DNA from: Glycine soja
Lineage: Eukaryota; Streptophyta; Magnoliopsida; Fabales; Fabaceae
Direction of reading: 5' to 3'
DNA length: 64,000 nucleotides
NCBI RefSeq assembly: GCF_004193775.1
Contig: NC_041004.1
Location: 5,975,309-6,039,308, forward strand
Shown: positions 46,901 through 58,627 of the stretch, piece by piece
Layout: each line of letters opens with the position of its first letter
Numbering within the stretch: position 1 is the stretch's first letter
Made by a program: the position numbers and the translations under genes
Notes under the pieces: generated by a model
What the model saw: only the letters and a program-made list of their open reading frames with translations
Database searches by the model: none
What the model was told of the DNA's origin: nothing

Positions 46901-48686
46901 AGCCATCTCCAAATGTCACATAACTAGTGGAGCAGGGCTCAATGTTCAGCAGGAATTCTTTGACTCCTGTCATGTGTCTGGAACAGCCGCTATCTAGGTA
47001 CCAATCTTCCTTAGCTGATGCTCTAAGTGAAGTATGAACAACAAGACTGACAGCCTTGTGTTTTGGAACCCACATCATCTTCTTTCTGCTGTTGCTACTT
47101 TGAGTTCCATGATGTGGATGGCCATGTAGATGATAGCAAAAGGGCTTTATGTGACCATACCTGCCACAGTAGTGACACCTCCACTTCTTTCTTTTGTTCT
47201 TTTTCTGCTGCGTTCCATGATGTCGAGACCGATGTTGTGACATCGTGGCTCCAGTGCTGGTTTTGGCAGGAACAAATTCTGTCATGGATTTTCTGCCAGC
47301 AGATTTACGATTAAGCCCAAGTCCTCTCTGGTCTCCAACATTCTTCCCAAGCTGTAGCACCTCATCAAGCATATCTGAGCCTTTATTTAACATCTTTATT
47401 GATTTGGTCATGTTTTCCAGTTTAGAGTTCAGAAAACCGACTTCTCCTTTGAGCTCAGAGATTTCCTCGTTATGTGCCTCCTTTTCAGCTTCCAGATCTG
47501 CAATGACCTTCTTCAGTTGTGCTTCTTGCTGAAGAATCTTCTCACTTTTGATGCATAGTTTTCTATAGGATGTAGCAAGCTCATCAAAAGTGATTTCACT
47601 GTCTGTATCACTTGAATCTTCAGCAGTTTCAAATATCCCAGTGAGTGCATTCACATCTCTGTCAGAATCACTTTCTTGTTCACTCTCTGTATCAGATTGA
47701 CATGCAGAGAGTCCTTTCCTGTGCTTCTTGAGATGAGTGGGACATTCAGCTATGATGTGTCCATAGCCTTCACACCCATGGCATTGAATTCCTTTGCTGT
47801 GACTGGGCTTTACATCTGATTTTTTCTGGTATTTACTGCCTTTCCTGATGTCGAAAGGGATGTTCTGGACATGTGGCTTCTGCCTCCTGTCCATTCTGTT
47901 CATCACTTTGTTGAACTGTTTTCCAAGGAGCACAACTGCATTAGTCAGACCTTCATCAGTATCCAGGTCATACTCACCTTCTTCTCCTTCATCATTTGAC
48001 ACGAACGCCAGATTCTTGCTCTTCTTTTCAGCCCTATCTGAGAGTCCTAGCTCAAAGGTTTGAAGGGAACCAATGAGTTCATCCACTCTCATGTTGCAAA
48101 TGTCTTGGGCCTCCTCTATTGCAGTGACTTTCATGTCAAATCTCTTAGGCAAGGATCTGAGGATCTTTCTCACCAGCTTTTCATCTGTTATCCTCTCTCC
48201 CAAGGCAGTGCAAGCATTGGCAATTTCAAGAATGTTCATGTGGAAGTCATGAATACACTCTTCCTCCTTCATCTTCAGATTTTCGAATTTTGTAGCCAAG
48301 AGTTGCAATCTGGAAATCTTCACTTTGGAGGTTCCTTCATGAGTGATTTTCAGGATCTCCCATGCATCTTTGGCCACTGTGCAAGTGTTGATCAGTCTGA
48401 AGATGTTCTTGTCAACTCCATTGAATAGTGCATTCAAAGCTTTGGAGTTTCCAAGTGCCAATTCGTCCTCTTCTTTAGTCCAGTCTTCTTCTGGCTTCAA
48501 TTCATCAGTGGGCTTTCCTTCTGTGTCCAGCATCTTGGGATGTTCCCAGCCTTTGATGACAGCTTTCCAGGTTCTGCTATCCAGTGATTTGAGGAAGGCC
48601 ACCATTCTTGCTTTCCAGTATTCATAGTTGCTTCCATCAAGAATTGGTGGTCTGTTCACTGGTCCTCCTTCTTTCTCCATGTTCAT
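43956..48686 (-). CDS. SIRE1-type Gag-Pol polyprotein, 1576 aa, intact
   Basis: A single frame starting at ATG 48686, 45 bp inside the PBS. Gag is residues 1 to about 320, with a CCHC knuckle at C302-C305-H310-C315; a coiled coil at about 370-450 is followed by a second CCHC at C504-C507-H512-C517. The protease active site is D565-S-G. Integrase has H693/H698 and C727/C730, then the catalytic triad D758, D821, E857, with the expected 35 residues between the last two. The reverse transcriptase has YVDD at 1261-1264. RNase H (about 1415-1560) has D1425/D1427. This order (IN before RT) defines Ty1/copia. No internal stop, frameshift or lost catalytic residue is visible. Confidence 0.97.
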   Translation of the reverse strand: MNMEKEGGPVNRPPILDGSNYEYWKARMVAFLKSLDSRTWKAVIKGWEHPKMLDTEGKPTDELKPEEDWTKEEDELALGNSKALNALFNGVDKNIFRLINTCTVAKDAWEILKITHEGTSKVKISRLQLLATKFENLKMKEEECIHDFHMNILEIANACTALGERITDEKLVRKILRSLPKRFDMKVTAIEEAQDICNMRVDELIGSLQTFELGLSDRAEKKSKNLAFVSNDEGEEGEYDLDTDEGLTNAVVLLGKQFNKVMNRMDRRQKPHVQNIPFDIRKGSKYQKKSDVKPSHSKGIQCHGCEGYGHIIAECPTHLKKHRKGLSACQSDTESEQESDSDRDVNALTGIFETAEDSSDTDSEITFDELATSYRKLCIKSEKILQQEAQLKKVIADLEAEKEAHNEEISELKGEVGFLNSKLENMTKSIKMLNKGSDMLDEVLQLGKNVGDQRGLGLNRKSAGRKSMTEFVPAKTSTGATMSQHRSRHHGTQQKKNKRKKWRCHYCGRYGHIKPFCYHLHGHPHHGTQSSNSRKKMMWVPKHKAVSLVVHTSLRASAKEDWYLDSGCSRHMTGVKEFLLNIEPCSTSYVTFGDGSKGKIIGMGKLAHDGLPSLNKVLLVKGLTANLISISQLCDEGFNVNFTKSECLVTNEKSEVLMKGSRSKDNCYLWTPQETSYSSTCLSSKEDEVRIWHQRFGHLHLRGMKKILDKSAVRGIPNLKIEEGRICGECQIGKQVKMSHQKLQHQTTSRVLELLHMDLMGPMQVESLGGKRYAYVVVDDFSRFTWVNFIREKSETFEAFKELSLRLQREKDCVIKRIRSDHGREFENSRFTEFCTSEGITHEFSAAITPQQNGIVERKNRTLQEAARVMLHAKELPYNLWAEAMNTACYIHNRVTLRRGTSTTLYEIWKGRKPSVKHFHIFGSPCYILADREQRRKMDPKSDAGIFLGYSTNSRAYRVFNSRTRTVMESINVVVDDLSPARKKDVEEDVRTSGDNVADAAKSGENAENSDPATDDSNINQPDKRPSIRIQKMHPKELIIGDPNRGVTTRSREVEIVSNSCFVSKIEPKNVKEALTDEFWINAMQEELEQFKRNEVWELVPRPEGTNVIGTKWIFKNKTNEEGVITRNKARLVAQGYTQIEGVDFDETFAPVARLESIRLLLGVACILKFKLYQMDVKSAFLNGYLNEEVYVEQPKGFADPTHPDHVYRLKKALYGLKQAPRAWYERLTEFLTQQGYRKGGIDKTLFVKQDAENLMIAQIYVDDIVFGGMSNEMLRHFVQQMQSEFEMSLVGELTYFLGLQVKQMEDSIFLSQSRYAKNIVKKFGMENASHKRTPAPTHLKLSKDEAGTSVDQSLYRSMIGSLLYLTASRPDITYAVGVCARYQANPKISHLTQVKRILKYVNGTSDYGIMYCHCSNPMLVGYCDADWAGSADDRKSTSGGCFYLGTNLISWFSKKQNCVSLSTAEAEYIAAGSSCSQLVWMKQMLKEYNVEQDVMTLYCDNMSAINISKNPVQHSRTKHIDIRHHYIRDLVDDKVITLKHVDTEEQIADIFTKALDANQFEKLRGKLGICVLEEL

Positions 48687-48730
48687 CAGAATTTATCTCC
48701 CCAGATCTCACTCTGTGATTTCGAGTGTTT

Positions 48731-48742
48731 GCTCTGATACCA
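48731..48742 (-). other. SIRE primer binding site (initiator Met tRNA)
   Basis: The minus strand reads TGGTATCAGAGC two bases from the 5' LTR, the standard plant initiator-Met primer site. Confidence 0.95.
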
Positions 48743-48744
48743 AA

Positions 48745-49890
48745 TGAAATTCTGATACCAGGGGACAGATGTCGTACAGGATGTCACGACATCACGCTTC
48801 AGAACATGCAGATTGTATGTGTCCGTATGAACAGATTAAACAAGTAAATAACACAAGAGAATTGTTAACCCAGTTCGGTGCACCTCACCTACATCTGGGG
48901 GCTACCAAGCCAGGGAGGAAATCCACTCTCAATAGTGTTAGTTCAAGGTCTAACAACCCCTGTTTACAACCTTCTCACCTAACCACTACCCGTGCGATCT
49001 CTACCTAAGACCCAATCTTAGATATGAGAACCTCTGCTCACTCCCTCTCACTCACACTCCCGTGTTTACAATTAATTCAAAGACACACCAGAGATCAACT
49101 CTGTACAAAAGAGATCAACTCTACACACTAGAGATCAACTCTAGACACAAGAGATCAACTCTACACACATAGGTCCAACACTTGATGCTAGGGTACCATC
49201 AAGGTGGCTCACAAAAGACTCAAGTCCCAAAACTCACAAAATAACTCTTCAATCCTGGACTTGGTCAAGAACTCGTGCAGCCTCCATGATTATATAGCCG
49301 TGTACGATTCTGGGCTGCAAGTTCTTGATGCTGGAGGAGATCTATCTCTTACCTGAAAATCTGCAGTTAAGGAACTAAAAGATACCTTTTGTTCTTTTAG
49401 TTTGAATCTTTAATCTTTAATCTTTAATCCCTGAACGAACTCTTCTACTTTGAAATTCGAACTATAATGATCTTTTAATTCGTTCCTAAAGATAGATCTT
49501 CTTATCTCTTGCTAACTGCACAATAATCTGTTAAAGATATAACAGATTTATATGTCCAGTATTTTCGGGCCAGATGTCGGGACATCGTATCCGACATCTT
49601 GGATCCTGCAGCTTCAATGCTTCACTTGACTTTTATCTTGCATTGTACAGCAATTCCAGTATTCTCGAGCAGGATGTCAGGACATTGTATCCGACATCGT
49701 GGATCCTTCAACTTCAATTCATCACTTGACACTTTATCTTGCCTTGTGCATTGTGCAGCCCGATCTTATTCGTTGACATAACGTTGGACATCATGTGCAG
49801 CAACTCCAGCTTTCCTTCATTGTCTAAGTGCTTATGTTTTAACAAAATCTTAGCCAACCTTTTTAAACTCAGTAGTGCTAAGCACTAACA
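48745..49890 (-). repeat. SIRE 5' LTR
   Basis: 1146 bp, with no difference found from 40125-41270. It drives transcription leftward in this window. Confidence 0.97.
49288..49300 (-). promoter_or_regulatory. TATA box of SIRE 5' LTR
   Basis: The minus strand reads CGGCTATATAATC. It is the only strong TATA-like run in the LTR, placed mid-LTR as expected for the U3/R border. Confidence 0.5.
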
Positions 49891-49895
49891 CATTT

Positions 49896-51010
49896 CAAGA
49901 GTTATCAATAAAAAGAGGAATTCCCTCCAGGTTCTTCATTTATTTACCATTCTTTCTTTTTACATCTTGTATCTCTGAACTTGCTTTCTGTTAGGGTTTA
50001 GTCCACTCGGGAGAGGGTAAAGCCTAATTAGGGGTAAGGAATGAATACTTGAATCTGTTTTAAGGGTTAGGCCACTCGGGAGAGGCTAACGCTTAAGAGA
50101 ACACTAAAAGGAGGAAATTATCGGGTTATCTTTTAGAGGGTTTTTCCTTCCCGTTTCTTTTATCTGCTTTTCTTTCTTGCTTATTCTGCATCTCGGACTT
50201 TGTTTTTTGTTAGTCTTTAGGCCACTCGGGAGAGGGTAAAGCCTAACTAGGGATAAGGAATGAATGCGTGAATCGGTTTTAAGGGTTATGCCACTCGGGA
50301 GAGGGTAACGCTTAATAGAACAATAAAAGAAAGAAATCATTGGGTGAGCATAACTTAATGCCTCAATGCCCATGCTTTAGCAAGCATCTAGAATGTAATC
50401 TTCAAGCATCTTAGTTATTGAGTCTTCGCAAAGGGCATTTGGAAGATAGGTAATTAAGGTAGGCTTGTCATCATGAGGCATCAGGGGCAAGTAGATGGAT
50501 AGATGTGGGACAGAATTAGTTCACTGGTATTGATAACAGACAAATCCAGAATCCATATATCTAGGCTAATTAGACTTGTCAGGTTTTAGCGATTTTAATA
50601 TATAGATTTTATTCTCTATTTTTATTGTTGGTTTTTCTTAGAAGTAGTTATTCCTTATTTCACTGTTGGGTTTTAGGAGTAAGTATTTAGATTTAGTAGA
50701 TTTAGATTTTATTTATTTGAATTTCGTAGAAGTATTTATCTTTATCGCAATTTAAATATTTTATCTTCTAATTTTATCTTTTAATCTTATCTTTAAATCT
50801 TTTATCTTATCTTATCTATTATCTTTATCTTTTATTTTAAATTTTAAATTTCTTAGATTTAGATTGCCTTTAATTTTATACACGAATTTTACAACTTGCA
50901 AACTGAAAAGTACTTCACATAAGTGCAACAAAATTCCTGTGGTACGACACTCGGCTTTCCAAGAACTTTACTACTTGTAATGATTTGGTACACTTGCCAA
51001 TGAGTTAACA
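49896..51010 (+). repeat. Athila-like 3' LTR, second part
   Basis: This resumes after the second CATTT at the base matching 30980 and runs to GTTAACA. With 39688-40124 it sums to 1552 bp, exactly the length of the 5' LTR. It is followed by acagg, the partner of gcagg at 30538-30542. Confidence 0.93.
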
Positions 51011-52179
51011 ACAGGTTAGGAAATCAAAACACGAGACTACCAATGATTAATTTTTTGGGTTATATTTTCATAATAGAATAATTGTTGAGGTTCAATCTTT
51101 TACTTTGTTGTATATCTTTTCACTCATTGTTCCTAATTACTGTTTTAAAAAATTAATGACTTCAACCTCAAGAGGGTGGAGAATGTGATCAGTTTCCCAA
51201 ACCTCAATCACCTGATGCAACCAACTAAGAAGAGATCTTATTTGGAGCAACCTTGACCATGTATAAAGCAATAGGAAGCCAATTCATATGGTTAAATTTT
51301 TTGTCTTTCACTTATTTTATTTTCACTTTTAATTTGGAATAGAATTATTTCAATTCTTTGCATACCCAAAATTTTGGTGGTTATTATATTTCATTTTTGC
51401 CAGAACTTACCCTTCCATGTTGTGAATTTCTTAAGGCAAGCTAATTCTGATTCAGAACACAGTGAAGATTGGAAAAGGTTGAAAGCGTTTCTACAAATAT
51501 AACAAACTATAAAAGGGAAACAAAATTCTCTTTACCTTTGATGCTGCAATGGGAAAGGTGGTTGGAGTGACAAAAGTTAACTAAGAGTTATTGGGTTTGG
51601 GTTTAATGTTCTATTTTACAACAATAGTTTCACTTATTATAACATTGTGTTTATTATCGTTGTATCTCTTTTGGTTTTTCTAAAATGCCAGCATGTATGG
51701 CTTACAATGACATACATATAATGATTATCAGTTATATAAGTTATGGTATAATGTCTTTGATTTGGATCAATTATCAGTAACTCCCTTATTCTTATCTTTT
51801 ACTACCTTAGCGTATAATGTTTTATGTTTGGATGAGTTATCGATAATTCTCTTATCCTTATTGCGAACTTCCTTACCATATAATATATTCTTTCCAAATA
51901 AAAATATGATTCCACATCTAATGTAAAAGACAATTGAATTGAGTTAAAGGCACTAAACATATTATTATCAATTAAATTCTTAAAAGTACTACACGAATGA
52001 TAATAGAGAATGGGCACATGTGTAAATATAAAGGATGCTCATGTGGATGCACGTGTATTAATATTCTCAGCATTTTCCTTGGGTTGTTTGGCATGCACAA
52101 TAATGCATGATTTGCCGATATGAGGAAATATAGTTGAGATGCTTACCCTTTATTTCTCCGTCTGACCTAGAATCTAGAT
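51011..52179. other. Intergenic, no gene recognised
   Basis: Host DNA right of the Athila-like element; before the insertion it was continuous with 29617-30542. AT-rich with short frames only. Confidence 0.6.
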
Positions 52180-52299
52180 TTGGCTGGCAGAAATATTAGT
52201 TGTAGTAACATAATTTTCTTTGTTCATCTAGTCATGTCTTTTCCTTTTCATTTCGTGAAAAAATTGTACCTATGGATGCTTCATAATTGTATTTTACAT

Positions 52300-52416
52300 T
52301 CACAAGAATTAGCAAAACAATCAATAAGAGATTCCTTCGAATCTTGCATTGAACAAGGTGCTCATCGCATTATTGTTAGTCCCTTTATTCTCTTTCCTAG
52401 GAGGCATTGGAGTCAG
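52300..52416 (+). pseudogene. Sirohydrochlorin ferrochelatase (SirB-like) exon fragment
   Basis: Within an open frame (52180-52581) the part ELAKQSIRDSFESCIEQGAH, continuing with RIIVSPFILFPRRHW, matches my memory of the plant SirB/CbiX domain, which inserts iron into the sirohydrochlorin ring in plastids. It ends at a good donor, CAG|gtaggc (52417). I find no other exons or transit peptide nearby, and a usual Gly before RHW is Arg here, so it looks like an isolated relic. Confidence 0.55.
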
Positions 52417-52581
52417 GTAGGCCTGCATAGAATTCTCTCTTATTTTTCTATAAATTGTGAAAATGATTCTTTGACTTATGAAGATAGAAAATATGCAAAA
52501 AAAATAAAATTAAACTTCACTATTATGCATGATATTCATTTTGAAGTAGTTAAGTGGTCAATATATATGTGGGGTGATTGA

Positions 52582-52950
52582 ACATGTACTGATTCATGTT
52601 GGCTTGAGAAGTTCTATTGTTTCATTCACACAAAAAGCTCATAGAACTTTGGTTGGTTTGTATTGTGCTTGTCTTTCAAAAGTGCATGTGTGTAGATTTG
52701 AGTACTTTCTTGAATCATTTATATTAGGTGATTGATGTTCTGGTTTATTTTTTAGTGTTTTCCTTTTTTCTGCCTTGAGGGGCGTATGAATGCAGAGAAA
52801 TAGGTGTTGAAATAGGTAGGAATATTTCTTTCAATCTTTTATTATGACGTCAATTTGTGGCTATAGCGTTTGTTGCTAAGAAAATGTCTTACTTGACCTG
52901 ATGACAAAAATTTTCCCACTCCACTTCCACATTCCAGGAACCAAAATTGC
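52582..52950. other. Intergenic, no gene recognised
   Basis: AT-rich, with only short frames, between the SirB-like fragment and a MITE. Confidence 0.5.
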
Positions 52951-53219
52951 CACAAAAATTATTTAATCTTATGTTTATATATAATTATTTTATTTAAAAA
53001 TGTATAAATGATGGTTATTAATATTTATTTTCTCTCTTTTATATCTGCTTATTATTGTCGTTGAGTATATGGGACGAGGATAAAGACGATATTAGGAAAC
53101 AATAACAAGGAATAACATGCAATCTGGTGATGTTATGTTGTCATTTTTATCTTAACCATCAATTATACATTTTTTATAAAAAAAATTATATATAAACATA
53201 AGATTAAATATTTTTGTTT
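52951..53219. repeat. MITE with ~65-bp terminal inverted repeats
   Basis: The left arm (atttaatcttatgtttatat near 52961, extending to aatgatggtta near 53015) is mirrored by the right arm (ccatcaattatacatttttt to ataaacataagattaaat, about 53150-53209) with few mismatches. The loop is about 135 bp and non-coding. The long AT-rich arms would fold into one hairpin. The superfamily is uncertain. Confidence 0.7.
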
Positions 53220-54037
53220 TGCTACAAACAATGTTTCTAACATTCATTTTGTTATATCTATTTTTTTGGTTTGATCTTCAAATCAGTTATACGGTCTGAT
53301 GATTCATTTTTTAGCTTATATTTATTTTTTTCCTCATTTACCTACTTTCAAATTTAATAAATAAAAATACTGTATAATATTATAATTGTATAGTCCACAC
53401 TTATTATAGTTTTTTATTTTTCAACTTACCCCGTGTGATTGCACTGAACTAGTATGTCAGTAAAAAATTGTATCCATCCAATGAAGTGTTGCCAACACAT
53501 TAATTTTTTTAATGTATAGTACTTTTATCCGCTAGATAATGAAGAAAAATTGAAAAAAATAAATTCTATATACAATAATAAATTAACAACCCAATCAGAA
53601 AACCCAATAAAAATAATTACATATCCACCGTATTTTATTTTATAATTATACACTAGTGAAAATCCAATCAGAAAAATAATGGATTCCACATTGGACTACA
53701 AATAGGGAATCCCAATTTTCAACATAGGAGGTGGTAAGCTGCCATTGGTGGTTTTGCGGGGGTCTTGGAGTCGCGAAAGTGCCTTGCCATCATCGGTAAT
53801 TTTGTATTCAGTGGCACTCAATTTCCCTGTGGTCATTTGTTTCGAAATTTGGGGGTCTCCAAATTTTTTAAAGATTGAATTTGATCATTCTATTTTCTGG
53901 AATGAATCAATTTGATTATCAAATTATTTTAAATAATTTAATTAAATATTTAAGATAATTTAAGATTAAATTGATTTATTTTTAAAAACTTAAAAATCAA
54001 ATTGAATCTTTTAAAGATCTCGAAACAGTTCTAGAGT
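53220..54037. other. Intergenic, no gene recognised
   Basis: AT-rich DNA with a short GC-richer patch at 53730-53850 that is not openly coding. Confidence 0.5.
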
Positions 54038-54548
54038 TTATACCACATTATTAACATGCTCACCTTCCAGATATGAAAAACCAATAGAGAATGTCATCGT
54101 TGTTGATGTCACACCAATAAAGTCAAGTAACGGAAGTCTGTATCTGTTTGTTTTGTAGGTATTATCTATCAAAAACATCAAATTACATGCATGGCATAAC
54201 TTCATTGCATCAGGGTGACACCAGAAGATATCACGTACAACATCTTCATCCTTTAATCTATGCCAATGAATATACTGATCCCGTTCAAAAAGCTTCATTA
54301 GATGTTTTAGTATCACTGCCTCTAATGGAAGAACAATATGCACTTCTTGTATTGTATATTTGTTTGATTGTTGTACAACTATTGACATTGTGCTCCTTTA
54401 ATGTTAGCAAAATGTTTCTTGATTTCACCATTGACTTTGTCATATCAACAATAATTGTTTTCTCATCCTTAGTCAATCGACCAACATATGGATGTCCAAC
54501 TAATAACTTAGTCAATTCATGATTGTAATTCATGATTGTGACTCCCAC
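54038..54548 (-). pseudogene. Mutator-like (MULE) transposase fragment
   Basis: The minus strand encodes HELTKLLVGHPYVGRLTKDE and further on DVVRDIFWCHPDAMKLCHAC, FLIDNTYKTNRYRLPLLDF and GFSYLEGEHVNNVV. These match the start of the MULE/FAR1-type transposase domain; the D of LIDNTYKTN is the expected first catalytic Asp. A frameshift lies between the two parts (about 54290-54390). Weak similarity continues upstream to about 54600. The rest of the transposase is missing. Confidence 0.75.
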
Positions 54549-57500
54549 ACATCAACTTCACCATCCAACCTTACCTTCCAACTGTAATTTATGCCTTTGC
54601 GTGAGCAGTGTTAGATCTGTCATATTGTTCATTGCTTTTATGTTGATTCTTTTCCGTTTATTACATTGGTGAGATTTGTAATCTGGTTATTGCATTATTT
54701 TATTTGGTTTTTTGAATTATATTGTTCGATTTCTGGGGTTCTAGTGATCATATTTTTCAATATTTATATGTTTTCTCATGATCTGTAGTTTCCAGAATTA
54801 TATTGGACGATTGTGGTGGCTCTAGTGATTATTTATTCATTTTTATTGACAATGTATTATCAACATTTTTTGTTAAAATCCTATGGAAATTCATCATAAT
54901 ACTATAGTGTCGCTTAGATCTCATAACATCTGGGATGGAGTAGAATAGATGTAAAGGTGTTTTATCTTGTAATCTCTGCCTTTATGATGTTTACAAGGTT
55001 TATTGCTTTTGTTAGATTTGTGCCTCCCAAGGGGCCATGGTTGCATAAATATGGTTTTAACCAAGCCGGAGCAGTGATTGAACCTGTGAAGGTACTAATT
55101 CAAGGTTTAATATTTTAACCGTAGTTGAACCGTGGTTTTAACCAAGTTATGTATTTGTCAGTTCATGATCTATTGATTTCAGATTTATATTGTTCAATTT
55201 CTGTGGTTCCTAATGATTATATTTTTCAATTTTATTAATATATTTTCTCATTTAAGCCTCGGAAATACATAACTTAGATCTCATTTATGACATATAATAG
55301 AATAAATGTAGGGTTTCTTTCATCTCATAAGTCATAATTTCTGCACTTTGTTGAATATGCAGGGGCAAGGTTTGATTTGTCATAATGTGTATTGCTGTTG
55401 AGTTAGACATGAGCTTTACAAGCTCTTTCTTCTAGTTCATGTCTTATTTGTATGGGTTTATATTGGTTTAGATTTGTAGTTTGTTGGTTGGGTAAAATAT
55501 AGTTTTGACTTTAGGTATCTTATTGGAAGTAGAATTATAAGATAGACAGTTAACTTATTTTTTGTCCTGGGAAAATCGTAGACTTTCTCAAATTTATCCT
55601 TTTAGTGGTTTTAACTGAATTATTGAAAATGATCTTGATATGAAAATGGCAGGGACAGAGAGAGAGAAGGAACAGATTGAACAATGATAGTGTGTTTGGA
55701 TACCTGTAAAATCGGGTTCGGCTATGGTGAAGTCTGCAAAACGTAGACCACCTGTGGAAAATTAAAATTTACAAGAAAAAAATAAAATAAAATTAAAACA
55801 ATACAAAAGATGAATAAAAATAAAAGGATAAATTATATTATAATGGAGAAAGGTTATAGGTTTATCAGGTCACTGAAGAAGGGAGACTTGTTTAACCAAT
55901 TATTTTTTAATACATTTCAATTTTTTTCTTTTATAATAATGTTTTTTCTAATTTCTAGTTTCATCAGGTCATCCTTGTTATCGGCATTCCAAATCTGCAC
56001 TGGCCTCCCTGTGCGCAATCCTCGCCGGTAACTTTCATCACTGTTGCAATGCACAACCTCCCCTTCTCTGTCGTCAACCACGCCCTTCACAATGATTTCC
56101 AGCTATGGTTATTTCTAAACCATCTTTTGTCTCTCTCCCTTCTCGTTTCGTTTTCCTCTTTGTTTTCGGTTTGCCTTCTCTCTTATTGTGAGCACCTCCA
56201 TTCCCCTCTTTCTCCTTTGCTCACAAACACAAACATACATACCACCCCAAATTCAAATCTCATCAAGAAAGAACAAAAAAACTCAAGCAACTCCATAACA
56301 CAAATCAACAAAACTAACTAACCAGAATCCAACAAATAAAATAATACAAAAATGAAACCAATAAAAAAAGATTCCATGCTACTGATTTCTTCAATTTGCT
56401 AGTACTGCAAACATACAATGATTTTTTTTTATATAAAAAGAAAAAGAAAACAAAACATTATTCACTCGTTGTAGTTGACAAAGGTTGGAGAGGAGCAATT
56501 CAAGCGAGGTGAGTCGCTATCGCCGGAGAAGCTTCCTTTGCTACTTGTCACCTTCATTCCAAGTTTTGTAGATTTTTGGAATTTCGGATAAGTGTTTTTA
56601 GCACTATTGATATCATTGATGGACATTTATTTATTTGCAAATCTGGATGAACTCATATATAGAAGTCTTCGTTTTGTAGATCTGGACAAACTCAGATCTC
56701 GTTTTGGGTCCTCTAGTTGCCTTCAATCCGATCTCGAAGGTGTTGAAGCCGTCGCCCATCTCAACCTCAACCTCAAATGGAGTTTTCAATAGTTGTAACG
56801 GCTATGGTAACACCTAGAATGTTCAAAATAATGTCTTTTCAGACTATGGATTTTTGCATACTATAGTGACGACATCATGATATAGGCTTCAAAAACCCAC
56901 TTCTTTCCCTAGAACATCATTGAGAATTAAATAGGGGAATAATTTTCAATAACGGTTAAAACAACAGTCACAATGGTCAAAATAATAAGAACTATAATGA
57001 AAGTTCACTAGAATTATCATATCTTTTTTTATTGGAAAAATATTCTGCAAAATTTTATTTTTATCTTTATTCCTTCACACTTCACTAGAATTCTTTTTAT
57101 CGCAAAATTGTGATTTTTAATTGATTTAGAGTTGACAGGAATGAAAGTTAAACTCTAGAGTTTTATCTCAACTTTTTTATATGAATAATGATATTTTTCG
57201 GTCCTAGCACAATTTGGCACAATAAAAAAAAGTATATTTATACTAACAATAATCAATAGATTATTTAAAAAAATAATCAATAGATTCATGAAAATAAAAA
57301 TAACATTAAGGGAATAGTTTTGAGCCACATCACTGAATATATTTGACAAGAATAAATGGATGAGATTGATCTAAAATGCCATACTCTCAAGTATCTTCTT
57401 ATCTATGGCCGCATCAATGGAGTTCATCTAGATCTGAAAGATAAAATGATAATAACAATCAATAGGAAATTATAGACCACAAAGTACAACAATAAATCAA

Positions 57501-57838
57501 ATATTTTAGAGCATGGTCGTATTCAATAGATCCATGAAAGAGGCTAACCATGGGCCAAGTTTGAATGATGCTACAAATAATGGGCAAAATTCTGATTGGT
57601 TAGTGTTATTACTTATTAATGGTAGTGTTTTATTTATTTAATTAATTATTACTAGTTATATTTTTAAGGTTTATATCATATTTAGTGAATAATTTATTTA
57701 TTTTTGCCCTTAATATTTTTTTACTTCTATTACAAATCAATAGTAGTAGTGCCTTAAGGTTCGTTTGCTTAAATGACTCTCAAACTCTATTCTTTAGAAT
57801 TCTTTTAAAAAGTTTCACAATTTTACCTAGAGAATTGT
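54549..57838. other. Intergenic, no gene recognised
   Basis: AT-rich. A ~100-bp segment near 54700-54800 (ttatattgttcgatttctgg) recurs near 55187-55265 in direct orientation, and tggttttaaccaag occurs twice, near 55051 and 55131. A GC-richer patch at 55985-56240 and a poly-A-flanked part around 56470-56790 hold short frames without recognisable domains. Confidence 0.5.
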
Positions 57839-58116
57839 TTGGGGCACCCAACATTTTTGCTGGGGTACCCAACAATTTCCAAAAATGTCAAAAATACCCT
57901 TATGCTATTTTCGGTTGTAAATAACAAGTTCAATTTTTCATTTCTACAATGCTATTTTTTTCGTAAAATTTTTGTCACTTAGTGTAAGTTGCTTCCGTTA
58001 AGGGCGGTTAGGAAGCGTATTTGATCTTCGGTGGTGTACATGCGTTTGTGAGGAGTATATGGTGAATTTTGGTTGATTTTCGTTGTCAAAAAAGGAGAAG
58101 AGTGCAAAAAAAAATT

Positions 58117-58180
58117 TTGACGTACGTACGAATCAACAATCCATATGGCCACACGGATTGTTGATCCGTATGTACGTCAA
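58117..58180. repeat. 26-bp-arm hairpin
   Basis: The arm 58117-58142 pairs with 58155-58180 with two mismatches and a 12-bp loop (atatggccacac). A and T runs outside extend it a little. The core is ACGGATTGTTGATCCGT-like. It lies about 280 bp inside the left end of the TIR element. Confidence 0.85.
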
Positions 58181-58627
58181 TTTTTTTTTGAGATACCGAC
58201 CATTTTTTTGTGATACGGATTAGAATTTTTTTTAATAGAAAAACCATAAATAACAAAAATTTTGCAATGATAAAACAAATCATTTCAAAATATATTTTAA
58301 TTCAATTGTTGCTTAAATTTAGTTATTAATTTTAATTTAGTAATTGGTTAAATTAAGCAATGATAAAAAAATTTAATTGAGTCATTAATTAAAAATAATT
58401 TATTTAAAAAACATGACCAATTTTTTTCAAAAACAATGGGAAAATATTAGGAATGACAAAACAACTATTATGTATAAGAACATGGTTGCAACAAATTTAG
58501 AATCAGCACATGTTAAAACAATTATTATAAAACAACTATTATATAAATAAATTGTTCATTAGTAATTAAAATGTTCATAATAATTAACATGTTCATAGTA
58601 ATTAAAATGTTCAAAATCCTAAAATGT

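Larger units (their letters stand above)
40148..49698. repeat. Dispersed 26-bp three-half-site module (at least 13 unique copies)
   Basis: The pattern is GATGTC, 2 nt, GACATC, 6 nt, GACATC. Plus-orientation copies start at 40953, 41053, 41424, 41522, 43021, 43402, 43453, 44194, 44855 and 45709. Reverse-orientation copies start at 40148, 42184, 47219 and 47847 (the last with one half-site offset). The right LTR repeats three of them at 48768, 49573 and 49673. Spacing is constant at 2 and 6 nt, and most half-sites match at 5-6 of 6 bases. Copies lie in the LTR, the 3' UTR and both ORFs. Confidence 0.85.
40125..49890 (-). mobile_element. SIRE1-type Ty1/copia retrotransposon, apparently intact
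   Basis: A 9766-bp element inserted in the 3' LTR of the Athila-like element, with target duplication CATTT (40120-40124, 49891-49895). Two 1146-bp LTRs show no difference on reading line by line. The element has an initiator-Met PBS, an open 1576-codon gag-pol frame, an env-like frame after one UAG, and several polypurine tracts. This is the structure of the soybean SIRE1 family (Sirevirus). It is the only element here with nothing visibly broken, so it is very recent and might still be active. Confidence 0.97.
30543..51010 (+). mobile_element. Athila/Calypso-type Ty3/gypsy element, decayed, split by SIRE
   Basis: The LTRs start TGATAACT and end GAGTTAACA. The 5' LTR is 1552 bp, and the 3' LTR is also 1552 bp once the SIRE insertion and its extra target copy are removed. 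The flanks are gcagg and acagg, a 5-bp target duplication with one change. The primer site is the Asp-tRNA type of Athila elements. Gag, protease, RT, RNase H and integrase follow in order, all broken. The LTRs differ by roughly 3% in the first 437 bp. Without SIRE the element is about 10.7 kb. No env-like ORF remains in the 1.9 kb after integrase. Confidence 0.93.

Noticed and set aside
55810..56330. Two short plus-strand frames
   Set aside because: Hydrophobic, low-complexity frames with no domain, no splice pattern and no similar copy in the window.
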